NCBI GenBank assembly: GCA_017478205.1
Contig: JAFVDZ010000047.1
Span: 27,694 to 91,693 of the forward strand
DNA length: 64,000 nt
Reading direction: 5' to 3'
Source: Spirochaetales bacterium
GTDB taxonomy: Bacteria > Spirochaetota > Spirochaetia > Sphaerochaetales > Sphaerochaetaceae
This document shows, piece after piece, positions 8,204 through 16,751 of this stretch. The notes beneath the pieces were generated by a model. It was not told where the DNA came from and did not search any database. It saw only the letters and a program-made list of their open reading frames with translations. Both the position numbers and the translations under genes were made by a program. How positions within the stretch are numbered: position 1 is the stretch's first letter; each line of letters begins with the position of its first letter.

Positions 8204-10429
8204 GTGAAGAAAAGACTAATCACTTCTGCTCTTCCATATGTAAACAATATTCCGCACCTCGGGAATCTGACACAGGTTCTCAGTGCCGATGTATTTGCGC
8301 GCTACTGCCGCTCGGCAGGTTATGAGACAATGTACGTTTGCGGTACCGATGAATATGGTACAGCAAGTGAAACAAGAGCCTTGAAAGAGGGGGTCACACC
8401 TCGTGAGCTCTGCGACCACTACCATGCTATCCACAGAGATATCTATAAATGGTTCAATATTGCTTTCGATTACTTTGGAAGAACCTCGACTCCTAATCAG
8501 ACTGAAATTGTTCAGAGTATCTTCAAGAATGTAGATAAGAATGGTTATATCAGAGAGCAGGAGATCGAACAGCTCTACTGTCCAAAGTGTCAGCGCTTCC
8601 TTGCAGATAGATTTGTTGAAGGAACATGTCCACACTGCAATAGTGAGGGTGCACGTGGTGATCAGTGCGATGCCTGTGGAACTCTGCTAGACCCAACAGA
8701 GCTTATCAATCCACGCTGTTCTGTCTGTGGAACAAGACCTGTTTCCAAGAAGACAAAGCACCTCTATATCGACCTTCCAAAGGCCCTTCCTATTTTCAAG
8801 CCCTGGATGGAAAAGGCAAGCCAGGAAGGATTCTGGGCAAAGAATGCAATCCAGCTCACAAATAGCTGGATCCGCGATGGCCTTAAGGAAAGATGTATCA
8901 CCAGAGACCTCAAGTGGGGTATTCCTGTTCCTAAGGAAGGATACGAAGATAAGGTATTCTATGTCTGGTTCGATGCTCCAATTGGATATATTTCAATTAC
9001 AAGCTGTGCTACAGAGAATTGGAAGTATTGGTGGCAGGATCCTGAAAACACTGAGCTCTTCCAGTTCATCGGAAAGGATAATATTCCATTCCATACTGTA
9101 ATATTCCCAATCTCTCTTCTCGCAACAGGTGAAAAGTGGACAATGCTCCACCATATGTCATCTACTGAGTACCTCAACTATGAAGGTGGCAAGTTCTCCA
9201 AGTCCAGAGGGGTAGGTGTATTCGGTAACGATGTTCAGGAAACTGGAATCCCTGCAGATTGCTGGAGATTCTATATGTTCTACAACCGTCCAGAGAATGG
9301 AGATGTAAACTTCTCCTGGAAGGAATTCCAGCAGCTTATCAACGGTGAACTCATTGGAAATCTTTCAAATCTTGTCAACAGAACTCTCACCTTTGTCTCT
9401 CGTTTCTACGACGGAAAGGTCCCAGAAGGAAACCTTGACGAAGAACTTGTAAAGAACATCAAGGAAGCAGAAGAGAAGATTACAGCACTTCTTGAAAGAG
9501 CTGATGAGAGAGATGCACTTAGAGCAATCTTTGCTCTTTCTGATGTCGGTAATAGAGCATTCCAGTCAGGCGAGCCATGGAAGGCAAGAAAAGAGGATCC
9601 TGAAAAGGCAGCATCCCTTCTCAAGACACTCTGTTATTTAATAAAGGATCTTGCCATCATGATTGAGCCATATACACCTCAGACTTCAGAGAAGATTCTT
9701 TCATTCTTTGGCTGTGGAAAGAAGACCTGGAAGGATCTCTGTGTTTTCACTGATCTTGAGAGTGTTGGCAATGTATCACTTCTCTTTGAGAAGCTTGAGG
9801 ATGCAAGAATAGAGGAACTTAGAAACCGCTATGCAGGCACCCAGGAAGAGAGAGAAGAAAACAAGGAAGCTAAAGTAAATAATAAGGAAAAGAAGAATAT
9901 GAATAATGAAGTAAGTGTTGATGAAACTATCGCACAGCAGTTTGCAAGAAGGGTAACACTGAAGGTTGCAAAGATTGTTGAAGTTGAGAAGCACCCTAAT
10001 GGTGATATCCTCTACATCCTCAAGCTTGATTGTGGTGAACCAGAAGAGAGAACTATTGTTTCCTCTATCGTTCCTTACTACACAGCTGAAGAGCTAAAGG
10101 GACACAATATTGTTCTCGTTTCAAACCTCAAGCCAGCTAACTTCAGAGGTGTAAAGAGCTATGGTATGCTCCTTGCTGCATCTGACCCAGAGGCACCTGA
10201 GCACACAACTTGTGAGGTTCTCTTCGCTGATGAGTTCGAGCCAGGTACAATTCTTGAGCTTTATGACCAGGGCGAAGTCGAGAAGGTAACAACCTATATT
10301 AAGCCAGACCACTTCTTTGCAATGCCAATCAATACTGTCAACGGTGTAGTTACAGTCGATGGTAAGGGTGTTGGCTTTGGTGGCAAGTACCTTACTGCAA
10401 AGAAATATATCAACGGTCCAGTTGGTTGA
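8204..10429 (+). CDS. metG: Methionyl-tRNA synthetase
   Basis: A 741-residue class I synthetase with a GTG start after an AGGGGAG site. It has the HIGH-type motif PHLGN (17-21), a zinc knuckle region with CPKC...CPHC and CDAC...CSVC pairs, and the KFSKS loop at about 330-334. The anticodon-binding helical domain follows. From about residue 580, after a Lys/Glu-rich linker, there is an EMAPII-like OB-fold tRNA-binding domain (VAKIVEVEKHPNGDILYILK). It charges tRNA-Met. It is monocistronic, ending at a strong terminator. Confidence 0.97.
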   Translation: MKKRLITSALPYVNNIPHLGNLTQVLSADVFARYCRSAGYETMYVCGTDEYGTASETRALKEGVTPRELCDHYHAIHRDIYKWFNIAFDYFGRTSTPNQTEIVQSIFKNVDKNGYIREQEIEQLYCPKCQRFLADRFVEGTCPHCNSEGARGDQCDACGTLLDPTELINPRCSVCGTRPVSKKTKHLYIDLPKALPIFKPWMEKASQEGFWAKNAIQLTNSWIRDGLKERCITRDLKWGIPVPKEGYEDKVFYVWFDAPIGYISITSCATENWKYWWQDPENTELFQFIGKDNIPFHTVIFPISLLATGEKWTMLHHMSSTEYLNYEGGKFSKSRGVGVFGNDVQETGIPADCWRFYMFYNRPENGDVNFSWKEFQQLINGELIGNLSNLVNRTLTFVSRFYDGKVPEGNLDEELVKNIKEAEEKITALLERADERDALRAIFALSDVGNRAFQSGEPWKARKEDPEKAASLLKTLCYLIKDLAIMIEPYTPQTSEKILSFFGCGKKTWKDLCVFTDLESVGNVSLLFEKLEDARIEELRNRYAGTQEEREENKEAKVNNKEKKNMNNEVSVDETIAQQFARRVTLKVAKIVEVEKHPNGDILYILKLDCGEPEERTIVSSIVPYYTAEELKGHNIVLVSNLKPANFRGVKSYGMLLAASDPEAPEHTTCEVLFADEFEPGTILELYDQGEVEKVTTYIKPDHFFAMPINTVNGVVTVDGKGVGFGGKYLTAKKYINGPVG

Positions 10430-10449
10430 GTTTAGAGCATTAGAAAGAA

Positions 10450-10488
10450 AAGAGGGCAGGATATTTTCTTGCCCTCAAATTTTTTAAT
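10450..10488. terminator. Bidirectional terminator between metG and murD
   Basis: GAGGGCA (10452-10458) pairs with TGCCCTC (10470-10476), flanked by A-rich sequence on the left and a T-run on the right. It can stop both metG and the convergent murD. Confidence 0.8.
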
Positions 10489-11815
10489 CTTGATTCAAAC
10501 TGCTTTTGACAAGCTCTTTGAATTGGTCTCCTCTGTCGAACTCATTCTTGAAGTGCTCAAAGGAGGCAGCTCCTGGTGAGAGTAGTACGACCTGCATCTT
10601 GCCACTCTCATCTCTCTTCTTTTCAGCACAGCTCTTTGCTGTATAGAATGCTTCCTCCATATTCTTGAATGGACCAAAGTAGCTGATATTGTTCTTCTTG
10701 AGAAGAGGTAAGAGTTTCTTTCTTGTAAAAGAACCATCAAGAAGTGTAACTGAAGTTGCTCTCTTGATTGCTTTCTGCATTCCAGTTGCCTTCAGCTCCT
10801 TATCAGTGCCACCACAGATCAGATGGACTGAAAGAGGGAAGAGGGTGCTGAATGAAAATGTAACAGCTTCGCTTATAGTAGCTGCACTATCATTTACATA
10901 CATTATGTTATTGCTTATTGCTACATTCTCGATTCTATGAGGCATTCCCTTATAACTAGATATTGCCTTCATGATATCTTTCTTGTGAAAACCAAGCAGC
11001 TTGAGTGCTCTAAATGCACAGCAGAGTTCTCGCTGCTGCTTGATATATGGATTGTAATGACCTGGGAAGAGTTTTGTCTTCTTTGAAAGTCCATGAGTGT
11101 TTTTGCCAAAGAACTTCTTTATGTGTTCTTCGATGAGGATATACTTGCAGTGAGGACCAAACAGCTTCAGTTTGTCATTTACATAACTTGATACGGAGTT
11201 GTATGAGTTCTGGTGGTCTGCATAGATACTTGTGAAGATTGCAAGCTCAATTGATGGCATCTGACCATTTAGAGCAATCCAAGTGTCGTGAACCTGCCAG
11301 GAAGAAAGCTCACAGACAACATACTCTGGCATCTCTTCATTCTCTCTCTTTCTTCTCTCGATTTCCTCGAGAACTGTGAAAGCTGAAACACCGATATTTC
11401 CACAATATATGCTTTTCTTTCCTAGTTTGGTAAGAGCATGGTGTATTGCTGCAACTGTAGTAGTCTTTCCTTTTGTGCCAGTAACACAAATTACCTTCAT
11501 GTTTTTTATATCTTCACTTCTGAAAAGGTATGCAAAGTCATTGGATATGACCTTTGCAAGAGAAAGGTATGGCTGGTTTTGAGGAATTGCAGGATTCTTT
11601 ATGACAACATCGGCCCAACGAATATTCTCTCTTGGGTCGACATCTTCAAAGATGCACTGGATACCTTTCTCTTCTAGTTCTCTGACACCATCGCCAAAGA
11701 CATCTCTCTTGGCGATATCGGAAATTCTTACAGTGTTTAAGGGATTTTGGGCAAAATAAAGTGCTGCAGCTCGTCCACCACCATTGAGACCAAGGCCTAG
11801 CACCAGTATGTTCAT
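10484..11815 (-). CDS. murD: UDP-N-acetylmuramoylalanine-D-glutamate ligase
   Basis: The 443-residue Mur ligase has an N-terminal UDP-binding Rossmann domain (NILVLGLGLNGGGRAAALYF), the ATP-binding loop VTGTKGKTTTVAAIH, a central domain with SSWQVHD, and a C-terminal Mur ligase domain (CGGTDKELKA, then SPGAASFEHFKNEFDRGDQF, a classic MurD ending). It adds D-glutamate to UDP-MurNAc-L-Ala in the cytoplasm. It is unusual in standing alone, away from a dcw cluster. Confidence 0.95.
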   Translation of the reverse strand: MNILVLGLGLNGGGRAAALYFAQNPLNTVRISDIAKRDVFGDGVRELEEKGIQCIFEDVDPRENIRWADVVIKNPAIPQNQPYLSLAKVISNDFAYLFRSEDIKNMKVICVTGTKGKTTTVAAIHHALTKLGKKSIYCGNIGVSAFTVLEEIERRKRENEEMPEYVVCELSSWQVHDTWIALNGQMPSIELAIFTSIYADHQNSYNSVSSYVNDKLKLFGPHCKYILIEEHIKKFFGKNTHGLSKKTKLFPGHYNPYIKQQRELCCAFRALKLLGFHKKDIMKAISSYKGMPHRIENVAISNNIMYVNDSAATISEAVTFSFSTLFPLSVHLICGGTDKELKATGMQKAIKRATSVTLLDGSFTRKKLLPLLKKNNISYFGPFKNMEEAFYTAKSCAEKKRDESGKMQVVLLSPGAASFEHFKNEFDRGDQFKELVKSSLNQD

Positions 11816-11915
11816 TTCTCTTTCTCCCTCTTTAGTATTCTAAATTCTAAACTAAAACGAGGGAGATAGGTTACATTAATTTATTGCAGTTTGGTAAAGA
11901 TTGTTTATAATTAAT

Positions 11916-11990
11916 GTTGATGATATAAGCCTCGATATGGGTGGGCGTTTCTACCAGGAGCCACTGTAAATCCTGTTCCTATCATTCAAA
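11916..11990 (+). promoter_or_regulatory. Purine-riboswitch-like aptamer upstream of guanine deaminase
   Basis: Conserved purine-aptamer landmarks are in order: P1 5' strand TGATA (11921-11925), TAA, P2 with loop GATATGG (11934-11940), junction TTTCTACC (11948-11955), P3 CAGGA/TCCTG (11955-11959 and 11971-11975) with loop ending CTGTAAA, and P1 3' strand TATCA (11980-11984). The base just before the P1 3' strand is C, the guanine-specifying choice in the standard class. P2 needs a bulged base, the P3 loop is longer than usual, and the P3-P1 junction is TTCC rather than the usual AC. The ligand is probably guanine, but these changes leave room for another purine. Confidence 0.7.
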
Positions 11991-11992
11991 TT

Positions 11993-12005
11993 CCTCTATT
12001 GGAGG
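11993..12005 (+). promoter_or_regulatory. Possible SD-sequestering hairpin of guanine deaminase
   Basis: CCTC (11993-11996) can pair with GAGG (12002-12005), burying the GGAGG ribosome-binding site that lies 5 nt before the ATG at 12011. It sits immediately after the aptamer and could be a translational expression platform. Confidence 0.4.
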
Positions 12006-12010
12006 CCGAT

Positions 12011-13279
12011 ATGAATGATTTTGTTGTAAAAGGTGATCTTGCATGGAGTAAGAGCAAGAGTGAGCTTCAGAGTTTGAAGGATGGATACCTGGTAATCGAA
12101 AACGGTAAGATTGTCGGTGTCTTTGATAAACTTGATGAGAAGTATCGCTCATTTGAACTTCTTGATTATTCTGGAAAGTTGATCATTCCAGGATTCTATG
12201 ATCTTCATACACATGCACCACAGAACCACTTCAAGGGTCTTTTCATGGATTATCAACTCCTTGATTGGCTCAACAACTATACATTCCCAGAAGAAAGCCA
12301 TTTCAAGAGTGAAGAATTCTATTCAAAAGCGTATGATGATTTCACTTCTGAAATAGCAAAGAGTGCCACAGTCGGTGTTGTCGCTTTCGCAACTATACAT
12401 AGAGAAGCGACGCTATACCTCATGAAAGCACTTGAAAAGAGTGGTGTCCTTTCCTATGTCGGAAAGGTCAACATGGATAGAAACTCTCCTGACTACTACA
12501 TAGAGACGACAGAAGAGTCGATAAAGGAGACAGAAAGGTGGCTTGAGGATTGCAAGAAGCTTGATTTAAAACTCTCGAAGCCTATAATTACACCACGCTT
12601 CATTCCATCTGTAACAGACCATCTAGCAAGAGAGCTTGGAAGATTTGCAAAGGAAGGTGGTTATCCTGTCCAGTCCCATCTGTCTGAGAATATGAGCGAG
12701 ATTGGATGGGTTCAGGAGCTCTGCCCTGAAAGTTCAAGCTATGCTGACGCATATAAGAATAGGGGACTTTGGGGTGAGACTAAGACTATTATGGCACACT
12801 GTGTCTGGTCGAGGATAAAGGAAGATGATCTTCTTAGAAATCCAAATTTATATGTAGCTCACTGTCCTGATTCGAACACAAATCTCTATTCAGGTATAGC
12901 TCCTTCAAAATATTATCTTGACAGTGGGATAAATATAGGCCTCGGTTCAGATGTTGCAGGTGGATCTTCCCTTTCACTTTTCAGAGCGATCACTGATGCT
13001 GTCAAAGCAAGTAAGTTAAGGTATAGAATGTTCGATCAGGATGATGGAATACTTTCTTTCCCAGAAGCTTTCTATATCGCGACAGAAGGAGGTGGCTCCT
13101 TCTTTGGGAATGCAGGCAGTTTCAAAAAAGGATTTGATGCTTCCTTTGTTGTCCTGGAAGAAGAAAATGCTTTGATCGTACCAAGACTCACAATTAGTGA
13201 AAGAGTTGAAAGGTATGCATATATGTCGCCAGAGAAGTCTGTCAGACACAAAATGGTCAAGGGAAAGCTGCTCTATTGA
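12011..13279 (+). CDS. guaD: Guanine deaminase (amidohydrolase superfamily)
   Basis: A 422-residue metal-dependent amidohydrolase. The metal and substrate motifs are PGFYDLHTHAPQNHFKG, QSHLSENMSE, IMAHCVW, and the catalytic aspartate in GLGSDVAGGSS. The HTHAPQ block and overall length fit guanine deaminase, which converts guanine to xanthine and ammonia. The start at 12011 follows GGAGG by 5 nt; an upstream TTG overlaps that site. A purine-riboswitch-like leader supports a role in purine salvage or breakdown. An S-adenosylhomocysteine- or chlorohydrolase-like function is the main alternative. Confidence 0.87.
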   Translation: MNDFVVKGDLAWSKSKSELQSLKDGYLVIENGKIVGVFDKLDEKYRSFELLDYSGKLIIPGFYDLHTHAPQNHFKGLFMDYQLLDWLNNYTFPEESHFKSEEFYSKAYDDFTSEIAKSATVGVVAFATIHREATLYLMKALEKSGVLSYVGKVNMDRNSPDYYIETTEESIKETERWLEDCKKLDLKLSKPIITPRFIPSVTDHLARELGRFAKEGGYPVQSHLSENMSEIGWVQELCPESSSYADAYKNRGLWGETKTIMAHCVWSRIKEDDLLRNPNLYVAHCPDSNTNLYSGIAPSKYYLDSGINIGLGSDVAGGSSLSLFRAITDAVKASKLRYRMFDQDDGILSFPEAFYIATEGGGSFFGNAGSFKKGFDASFVVLEEENALIVPRLTISERVERYAYMSPEKSVRHKMVKGKLLY

Positions 13280-13373
13280 TAAAACTTGTATCATCCACTT
13301 GACCATGAGGTTTGAAAAAGTGCATACTGTCACGCGTAAATTTACAAATTATAGCTATAAGGAGGGCATATAA

Positions 13374-13463
13374 ATGCCTTGTGGTCGAAAGAGAAAGAAG
13401 CATAAGATTGCAACTCATAAGAGAAAGAAAAGACTTAGAGCTAATAGACATAAGCATAAGTAA
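13374..13463 (+). CDS. 29-residue AURKAIP1/COX24-domain small basic protein
   Basis: A tiny ORF begins after a strong AAGGAGG site (13359-13365). It encodes 29 residues, more than half Lys, Arg or His, beginning MPCGRKRKKHKIATHKRK. This matches the short AURKAIP1/COX24 domain proteins, relatives of mitochondrial mS38 and mycobacterial bS22, which bind the small ribosomal subunit near the decoding centre. It is followed at once by an excellent terminator, so it is a discrete small gene. Ribosome association is inferred from family membership. Confidence 0.82.
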   Translation: MPCGRKRKKHKIATHKRKKRLRANRHKHK

Positions 13464-13497
13464 GTTTCTTGATGCATAAATTGCTTTATTTGATCTG

Positions 13498-13528
13498 CAG
13501 GAGTCTTTGGACTCCTGTTTTTTTTTTC
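13498..13528 (+). terminator. Strong intrinsic terminator
   Basis: A perfect 8-bp stem CAGGAGTC/GACTCCTG with a TTTG loop is followed by about ten T residues. It ends the small basic protein transcript, and its T-run overlaps the 3' end of the convergent tatD. Confidence 0.92.
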
Positions 13529-14147
13529 ATTGTAGGAATGGCGATATATTTTTATTGACTTTACTTTCAAGTTCTTCTCGATCAAGTCCAGTAAGAATTG
13601 AAATCTCATTGTAGACATTCTCAAGTACATGTTGCTCTTCATTTGAAACTTCCATATCTGTTTCAAGCACGAAGGGTAGTGTTATGAGTTTGTTGATATC
13701 TCTAGTCTTGAGTGATCTCGGACCAAGAGAAATTGTTCCACCGAGCCTTGTGAAGGATAGAGCACTCTCATATGAACCAGTAAAGCCATGAAGCATGAAT
13801 GGAGTATCGATCTTATATTCTTTCAGAAGACGAAGCATCTCATCATATCTACCAACTAGATGCAAGATGAAAGGACGCTTGCTCTCTTTAAGGTAGGAAA
13901 GCATATCGCTCATGAATGGAATATCACATTCCATTCTGAATCTTCTATCAAGCCCGATCTCCCCGCATAGAGCACTCTTGTCATTTTCAAGTGCCTCGAT
14001 GAGTATGTTGCTACAATTGGTTTTGGGAAAAAGAATACCATAGGCTCTATGTTTGTAATTCTTCAATAATTGATACTCATCGAGAAAAGATGATGCGACA
14101 AGGCAATTGTCCCTTATTTCCTTTATATGTGCATGAGAGTCGAACAT
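13527..14147 (-). CDS. TatD-family metal-dependent hydrolase
   Basis: The 206-residue TIM-barrel protein shows the TatD metal sites: FDSHAHI at the N-terminus, CGEIGLDRRF, FILHLVGRYDEML, LHGFTGSYESA and the late aspartate in VLETDMEV. TatD proteins are Mg-dependent 3'-5' exonucleases linked to DNA repair. It is shorter than the usual ~260 residues, with compacted N-terminal loops. Its specificity may differ from E. coli TatD. Confidence 0.85.
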   Translation of the reverse strand: MFDSHAHIKEIRDNCLVASSFLDEYQLLKNYKHRAYGILFPKTNCSNILIEALENDKSALCGEIGLDRRFRMECDIPFMSDMLSYLKESKRPFILHLVGRYDEMLRLLKEYKIDTPFMLHGFTGSYESALSFTRLGGTISLGPRSLKTRDINKLITLPFVLETDMEVSNEEQHVLENVYNEISILTGLDREELESKVNKNISPFLQ

Positions 14148-14215
14148 ATCAATAATTTACACCAATCCTGAAGTAATTACTGTACAAAGTTCACTAGAGT
14201 GGACAAAATAAATCA

Positions 14216-16171
14216 ATGCTTGTATACCACCTGATTCCAGAAGCTATATCTCTTCTTCTATATCTTATAACAACTATCTATGTCCTCGGAGAGAAGGAAA
14301 TGCTCAGAAAGGAAGATAGGGGAAGGTTTTTCCGTGTCGCTATCTGGGCAACTCTTACTATAGTTCAGAATTTCTTTTCAGCCCTTCTGGTCATGGGTAT
14401 CCTGATCTTCCCAAAGCCCCTCAATTTTGTCATGCAGACACTCTATTATGTCTTTGTCATCTATCTTGAGGTTGCCATGTTCGATCTGATCCTTGGGACT
14501 ATCAGGCTGTATACACCAAACCAGAAGAGAATGGATATATTTGTTATTGCATCAAGGGCAATTGCCCTTATGGGACTTCTTTGTATCCTTTTGAACTTCA
14601 AGTCTGCCTTGATCTTTTCAATTGAAGGTGAACATCAACTGTACGTAAGGGGACCACTCAACTTTATATCCGCAATCCCTGGTTCCTTGATGATCTTCAT
14701 CATAATAATCTGCTTCTTGCTCGAAAGAGAGTATATTCCACCTCAGTTCATGAGGATTACTGGCTATATGCCTCTCTTTGCAATACTCATCATGCTTGTT
14801 CAGATTTCATTTAGAAATATGCAGCTGACAGGTTTGATAAGTTTTGTTGTTGCCTTCTTCTGGCTGCTGAACATTGCATCCAATACTTTGCTTACTGATA
14901 CATTGACAGGCCTTGGCAACATGAAGCTGATGAACTCATCTCTAAGTTACTTCTTTGACAAGAATATTGAATTCGGTCTCTTTGTGATTAACATCAGCAA
15001 TCTTCAGAAACTCAGAAATGAACTTGGGCCGAGAACATCTGATAGCCTCTTGATGAATGTTGCTACTAAGCTTTCATCCCTGGCAGAAACGAAGCAGGTT
15101 TTCAGAATCCTAAATAAGGAGAAGTTCGTAGTAGTTGGACCATCACCATCAGAAGGTAGTTCGAATATCTTCTGTACAAGGCTTCTCAATCTGTTTTCAG
15201 AAATGTGGCATGTCGATGGCTCCGATATCGGTCTCAAGACAGAAATTACTCTGATTCCTTGTCCTGTTGTTGCAAAAGATATGAGTGAGCTTACTAGATT
15301 ATTCGAATACATAAGTTCAACAAGATTCATCACTGATAATGATACAGACAATATCATCTTCAATATCTGTGACCTCAAGATGAAAGAGAAGATATACAGA
15401 CAGGAGTATGTGCTTTCACTTTTGATAAAGACGCTAGAGAAGGGTGAGATGGAGTTCTGCTTCCAGCCGATTTTCAGCAAGCACGGTATCTACAATGGGC
15501 ATGCAGAGTGTCTTGCGAGGCTCTATGACCCAAAGACAGGAACATATATCCCACCATCAGAATTCATTTCACTTGCTGAGAAGGAAGGTCTTATTGGCGC
15601 CATTGGTAGAGCTGGTCTTGAATCTTCTTGCAAGATAATTAAGGATGCACTTGATAACGGGCTAAAGGCACCGATTATCTCTGTCAATTTCTCGGCACGT
15701 CAATTCTATAGCAAGAATATCGTCTCTTCAGTTGTCGATGTTTTAGAAAAATATTCTGTTCCAGCAAAGTATATAAAGATTGAGATCACCGAAAGTTATC
15801 TCATTGAGAACTATGATGTTGTAAAAAGAGCAATGCTTTCACTTGAAAAAAGGGGAATTGGTTTCTATCTTGATGACTTTGGTTCGAGGTACTCCTCGAT
15901 ATCGAGATATATCAATTTACCATTTGAATGTATCAAGCTAGACCATACACTTCTGGTTGCAGCTTATGGTAATGAGAAATCTGATATATTCCTGAAAGCT
16001 ATTATTCCATGCTTCATGGAGCTTGGTTATAATATCATATTTGAAGGTGTCGAAAAGCAAGAAACTTTCGATTATGTCAAACAGTTTGGTGACGTTTCTA
16101 TCCAGGGATTCTTCTTCTCTAGGCCTATCAGTTTTAAAGACTTCTGTATACTTTCGAGGGATAATGAATAA
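14216..16171 (+). CDS. Membrane-bound EAL-domain cyclic-di-GMP phosphodiesterase
   Basis: A 651-residue protein. The first ~230 residues form about seven membrane helices. A degenerate GGDEF domain follows (starts LTDTLTGLGNMKL, but the GGDEF signature is absent). The C-terminal EAL domain has FCFQPIFS, the ECLARL metal motif, ISVNFSARQF, IEITES, LDDFGSRYSS and FEGVEK. The catalytic residues of EAL phosphodiesterases appear retained, so hydrolysis of c-di-GMP is likely, with the dead GGDEF perhaps binding GTP. The membrane part probably senses a signal. It overlaps the following DUF1294 gene by 8 nt. Confidence 0.9.
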   Translation: MLVYHLIPEAISLLLYLITTIYVLGEKEMLRKEDRGRFFRVAIWATLTIVQNFFSALLVMGILIFPKPLNFVMQTLYYVFVIYLEVAMFDLILGTIRLYTPNQKRMDIFVIASRAIALMGLLCILLNFKSALIFSIEGEHQLYVRGPLNFISAIPGSLMIFIIIICFLLEREYIPPQFMRITGYMPLFAILIMLVQISFRNMQLTGLISFVVAFFWLLNIASNTLLTDTLTGLGNMKLMNSSLSYFFDKNIEFGLFVINISNLQKLRNELGPRTSDSLLMNVATKLSSLAETKQVFRILNKEKFVVVGPSPSEGSSNIFCTRLLNLFSEMWHVDGSDIGLKTEITLIPCPVVAKDMSELTRLFEYISSTRFITDNDTDNIIFNICDLKMKEKIYRQEYVLSLLIKTLEKGEMEFCFQPIFSKHGIYNGHAECLARLYDPKTGTYIPPSEFISLAEKEGLIGAIGRAGLESSCKIIKDALDNGLKAPIISVNFSARQFYSKNIVSSVVDVLEKYSVPAKYIKIEITESYLIENYDVVKRAMLSLEKRGIGFYLDDFGSRYSSISRYINLPFECIKLDHTLLVAAYGNEKSDIFLKAIIPCFMELGYNIIFEGVEKQETFDYVKQFGDVSIQGFFFSRPISFKDFCILSRDNE

Positions 16172-16448
16172 GTTTGTTCTATTGGTGCTGATCTATTTTC
16201 TGTGTATGAATCTTTTTGGTTTTCTTTCTATGTTCATTGATAAAAGACTTGCGGTCAAAGAAAAGAGGAGAATCTCTGAGAGAGCTCTCTTTACCTTTGC
16301 TCTCTTGGGTGGAAGTTTGGGTAGCATTCTTGGAATGAAGAGTTTTCATCACAAGACTCAGCATTGGTATTTCAAATATGGAATGCCCTTGATTTTGCTG
16401 CTTCAGCTTGCTTTAGCTGCTTTTCTTGTGGTAAAAACACATCAATGA
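16164..16448 (+). CDS. DUF1294 small membrane protein
   Basis: A 94-residue protein beginning MNKFVLLVLIYFLCMN, translationally coupled to the EAL gene. It has an N-terminal helix, a cytosolic segment with FIDKRLAVKEKRRISERA, then GGSLGSILGMKSFHHKTQH and a final membrane helix. This is the standard DUF1294 layout. The function is unknown. Confidence 0.88.
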   Translation: MNKFVLLVLIYFLCMNLFGFLSMFIDKRLAVKEKRRISERALFTFALLGGSLGSILGMKSFHHKTQHWYFKYGMPLILLLQLALAAFLVVKTHQ

Positions 16449-16597
16449 TGTTATATTTGTCCATTTTTTGTGAATTTTTAAACAGAAATATTAAAAATGT
16501 ACTGTTAAAACTACAAAAAAAGTACTAAATTACAGTCAAAATTTTTAAATCACTAGCTAGATGAAGGCTTCAGAACGTTTGAACTGCTGCTGGATAG
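16449..16597. other. AT-rich intergenic stretch before the glycine riboswitch
   Basis: This stretch has no ORF with a ribosome-binding site. It is strongly AT-rich with several A and T runs and presumably carries the promoter for the riboswitch transcript, though no single -35/-10 pair stands out. Confidence 0.5.
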
Positions 16598-16729
16598 CAC
16601 TCCGGAGAATCCCATACTGGGTACCGAAGGGGCAAGGGAAGCAAGCGCTTCCTCAATCTCTCAGGTAAAAGGAAGGAGAAGGGACTTATTTCCACGTTGT
16701 GGACATGTCCTTCTGGAGAAGATGTGATG
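16598..16729 (+). promoter_or_regulatory. Glycine riboswitch (single aptamer with ghost second aptamer)
   Basis: The aptamer core is recognisable: CTCCGGAGAA (16600-16609), CCGAAGGGGCAA (16624-16635), a hairpin GGAAGC/GCTTCC (16637-16652) and TCTCTCAGGTAAAAGGA (16657-16673), where GGAGA pairs with TCTCT. Downstream TTCTGGAGAAGA (16711-16722) resembles the start of a second aptamer, but no second CCGAAGG core follows, as in single-aptamer riboswitches with a ghost partner. A long hairpin with GAAGGGAC/GTCCTTC arms may be part of the expression platform. It lies directly before the alanine/glycine symporter gene. Confidence 0.88.
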
Positions 16730-16751
16730 GATCAGATTCAGGAGGAAGGGC

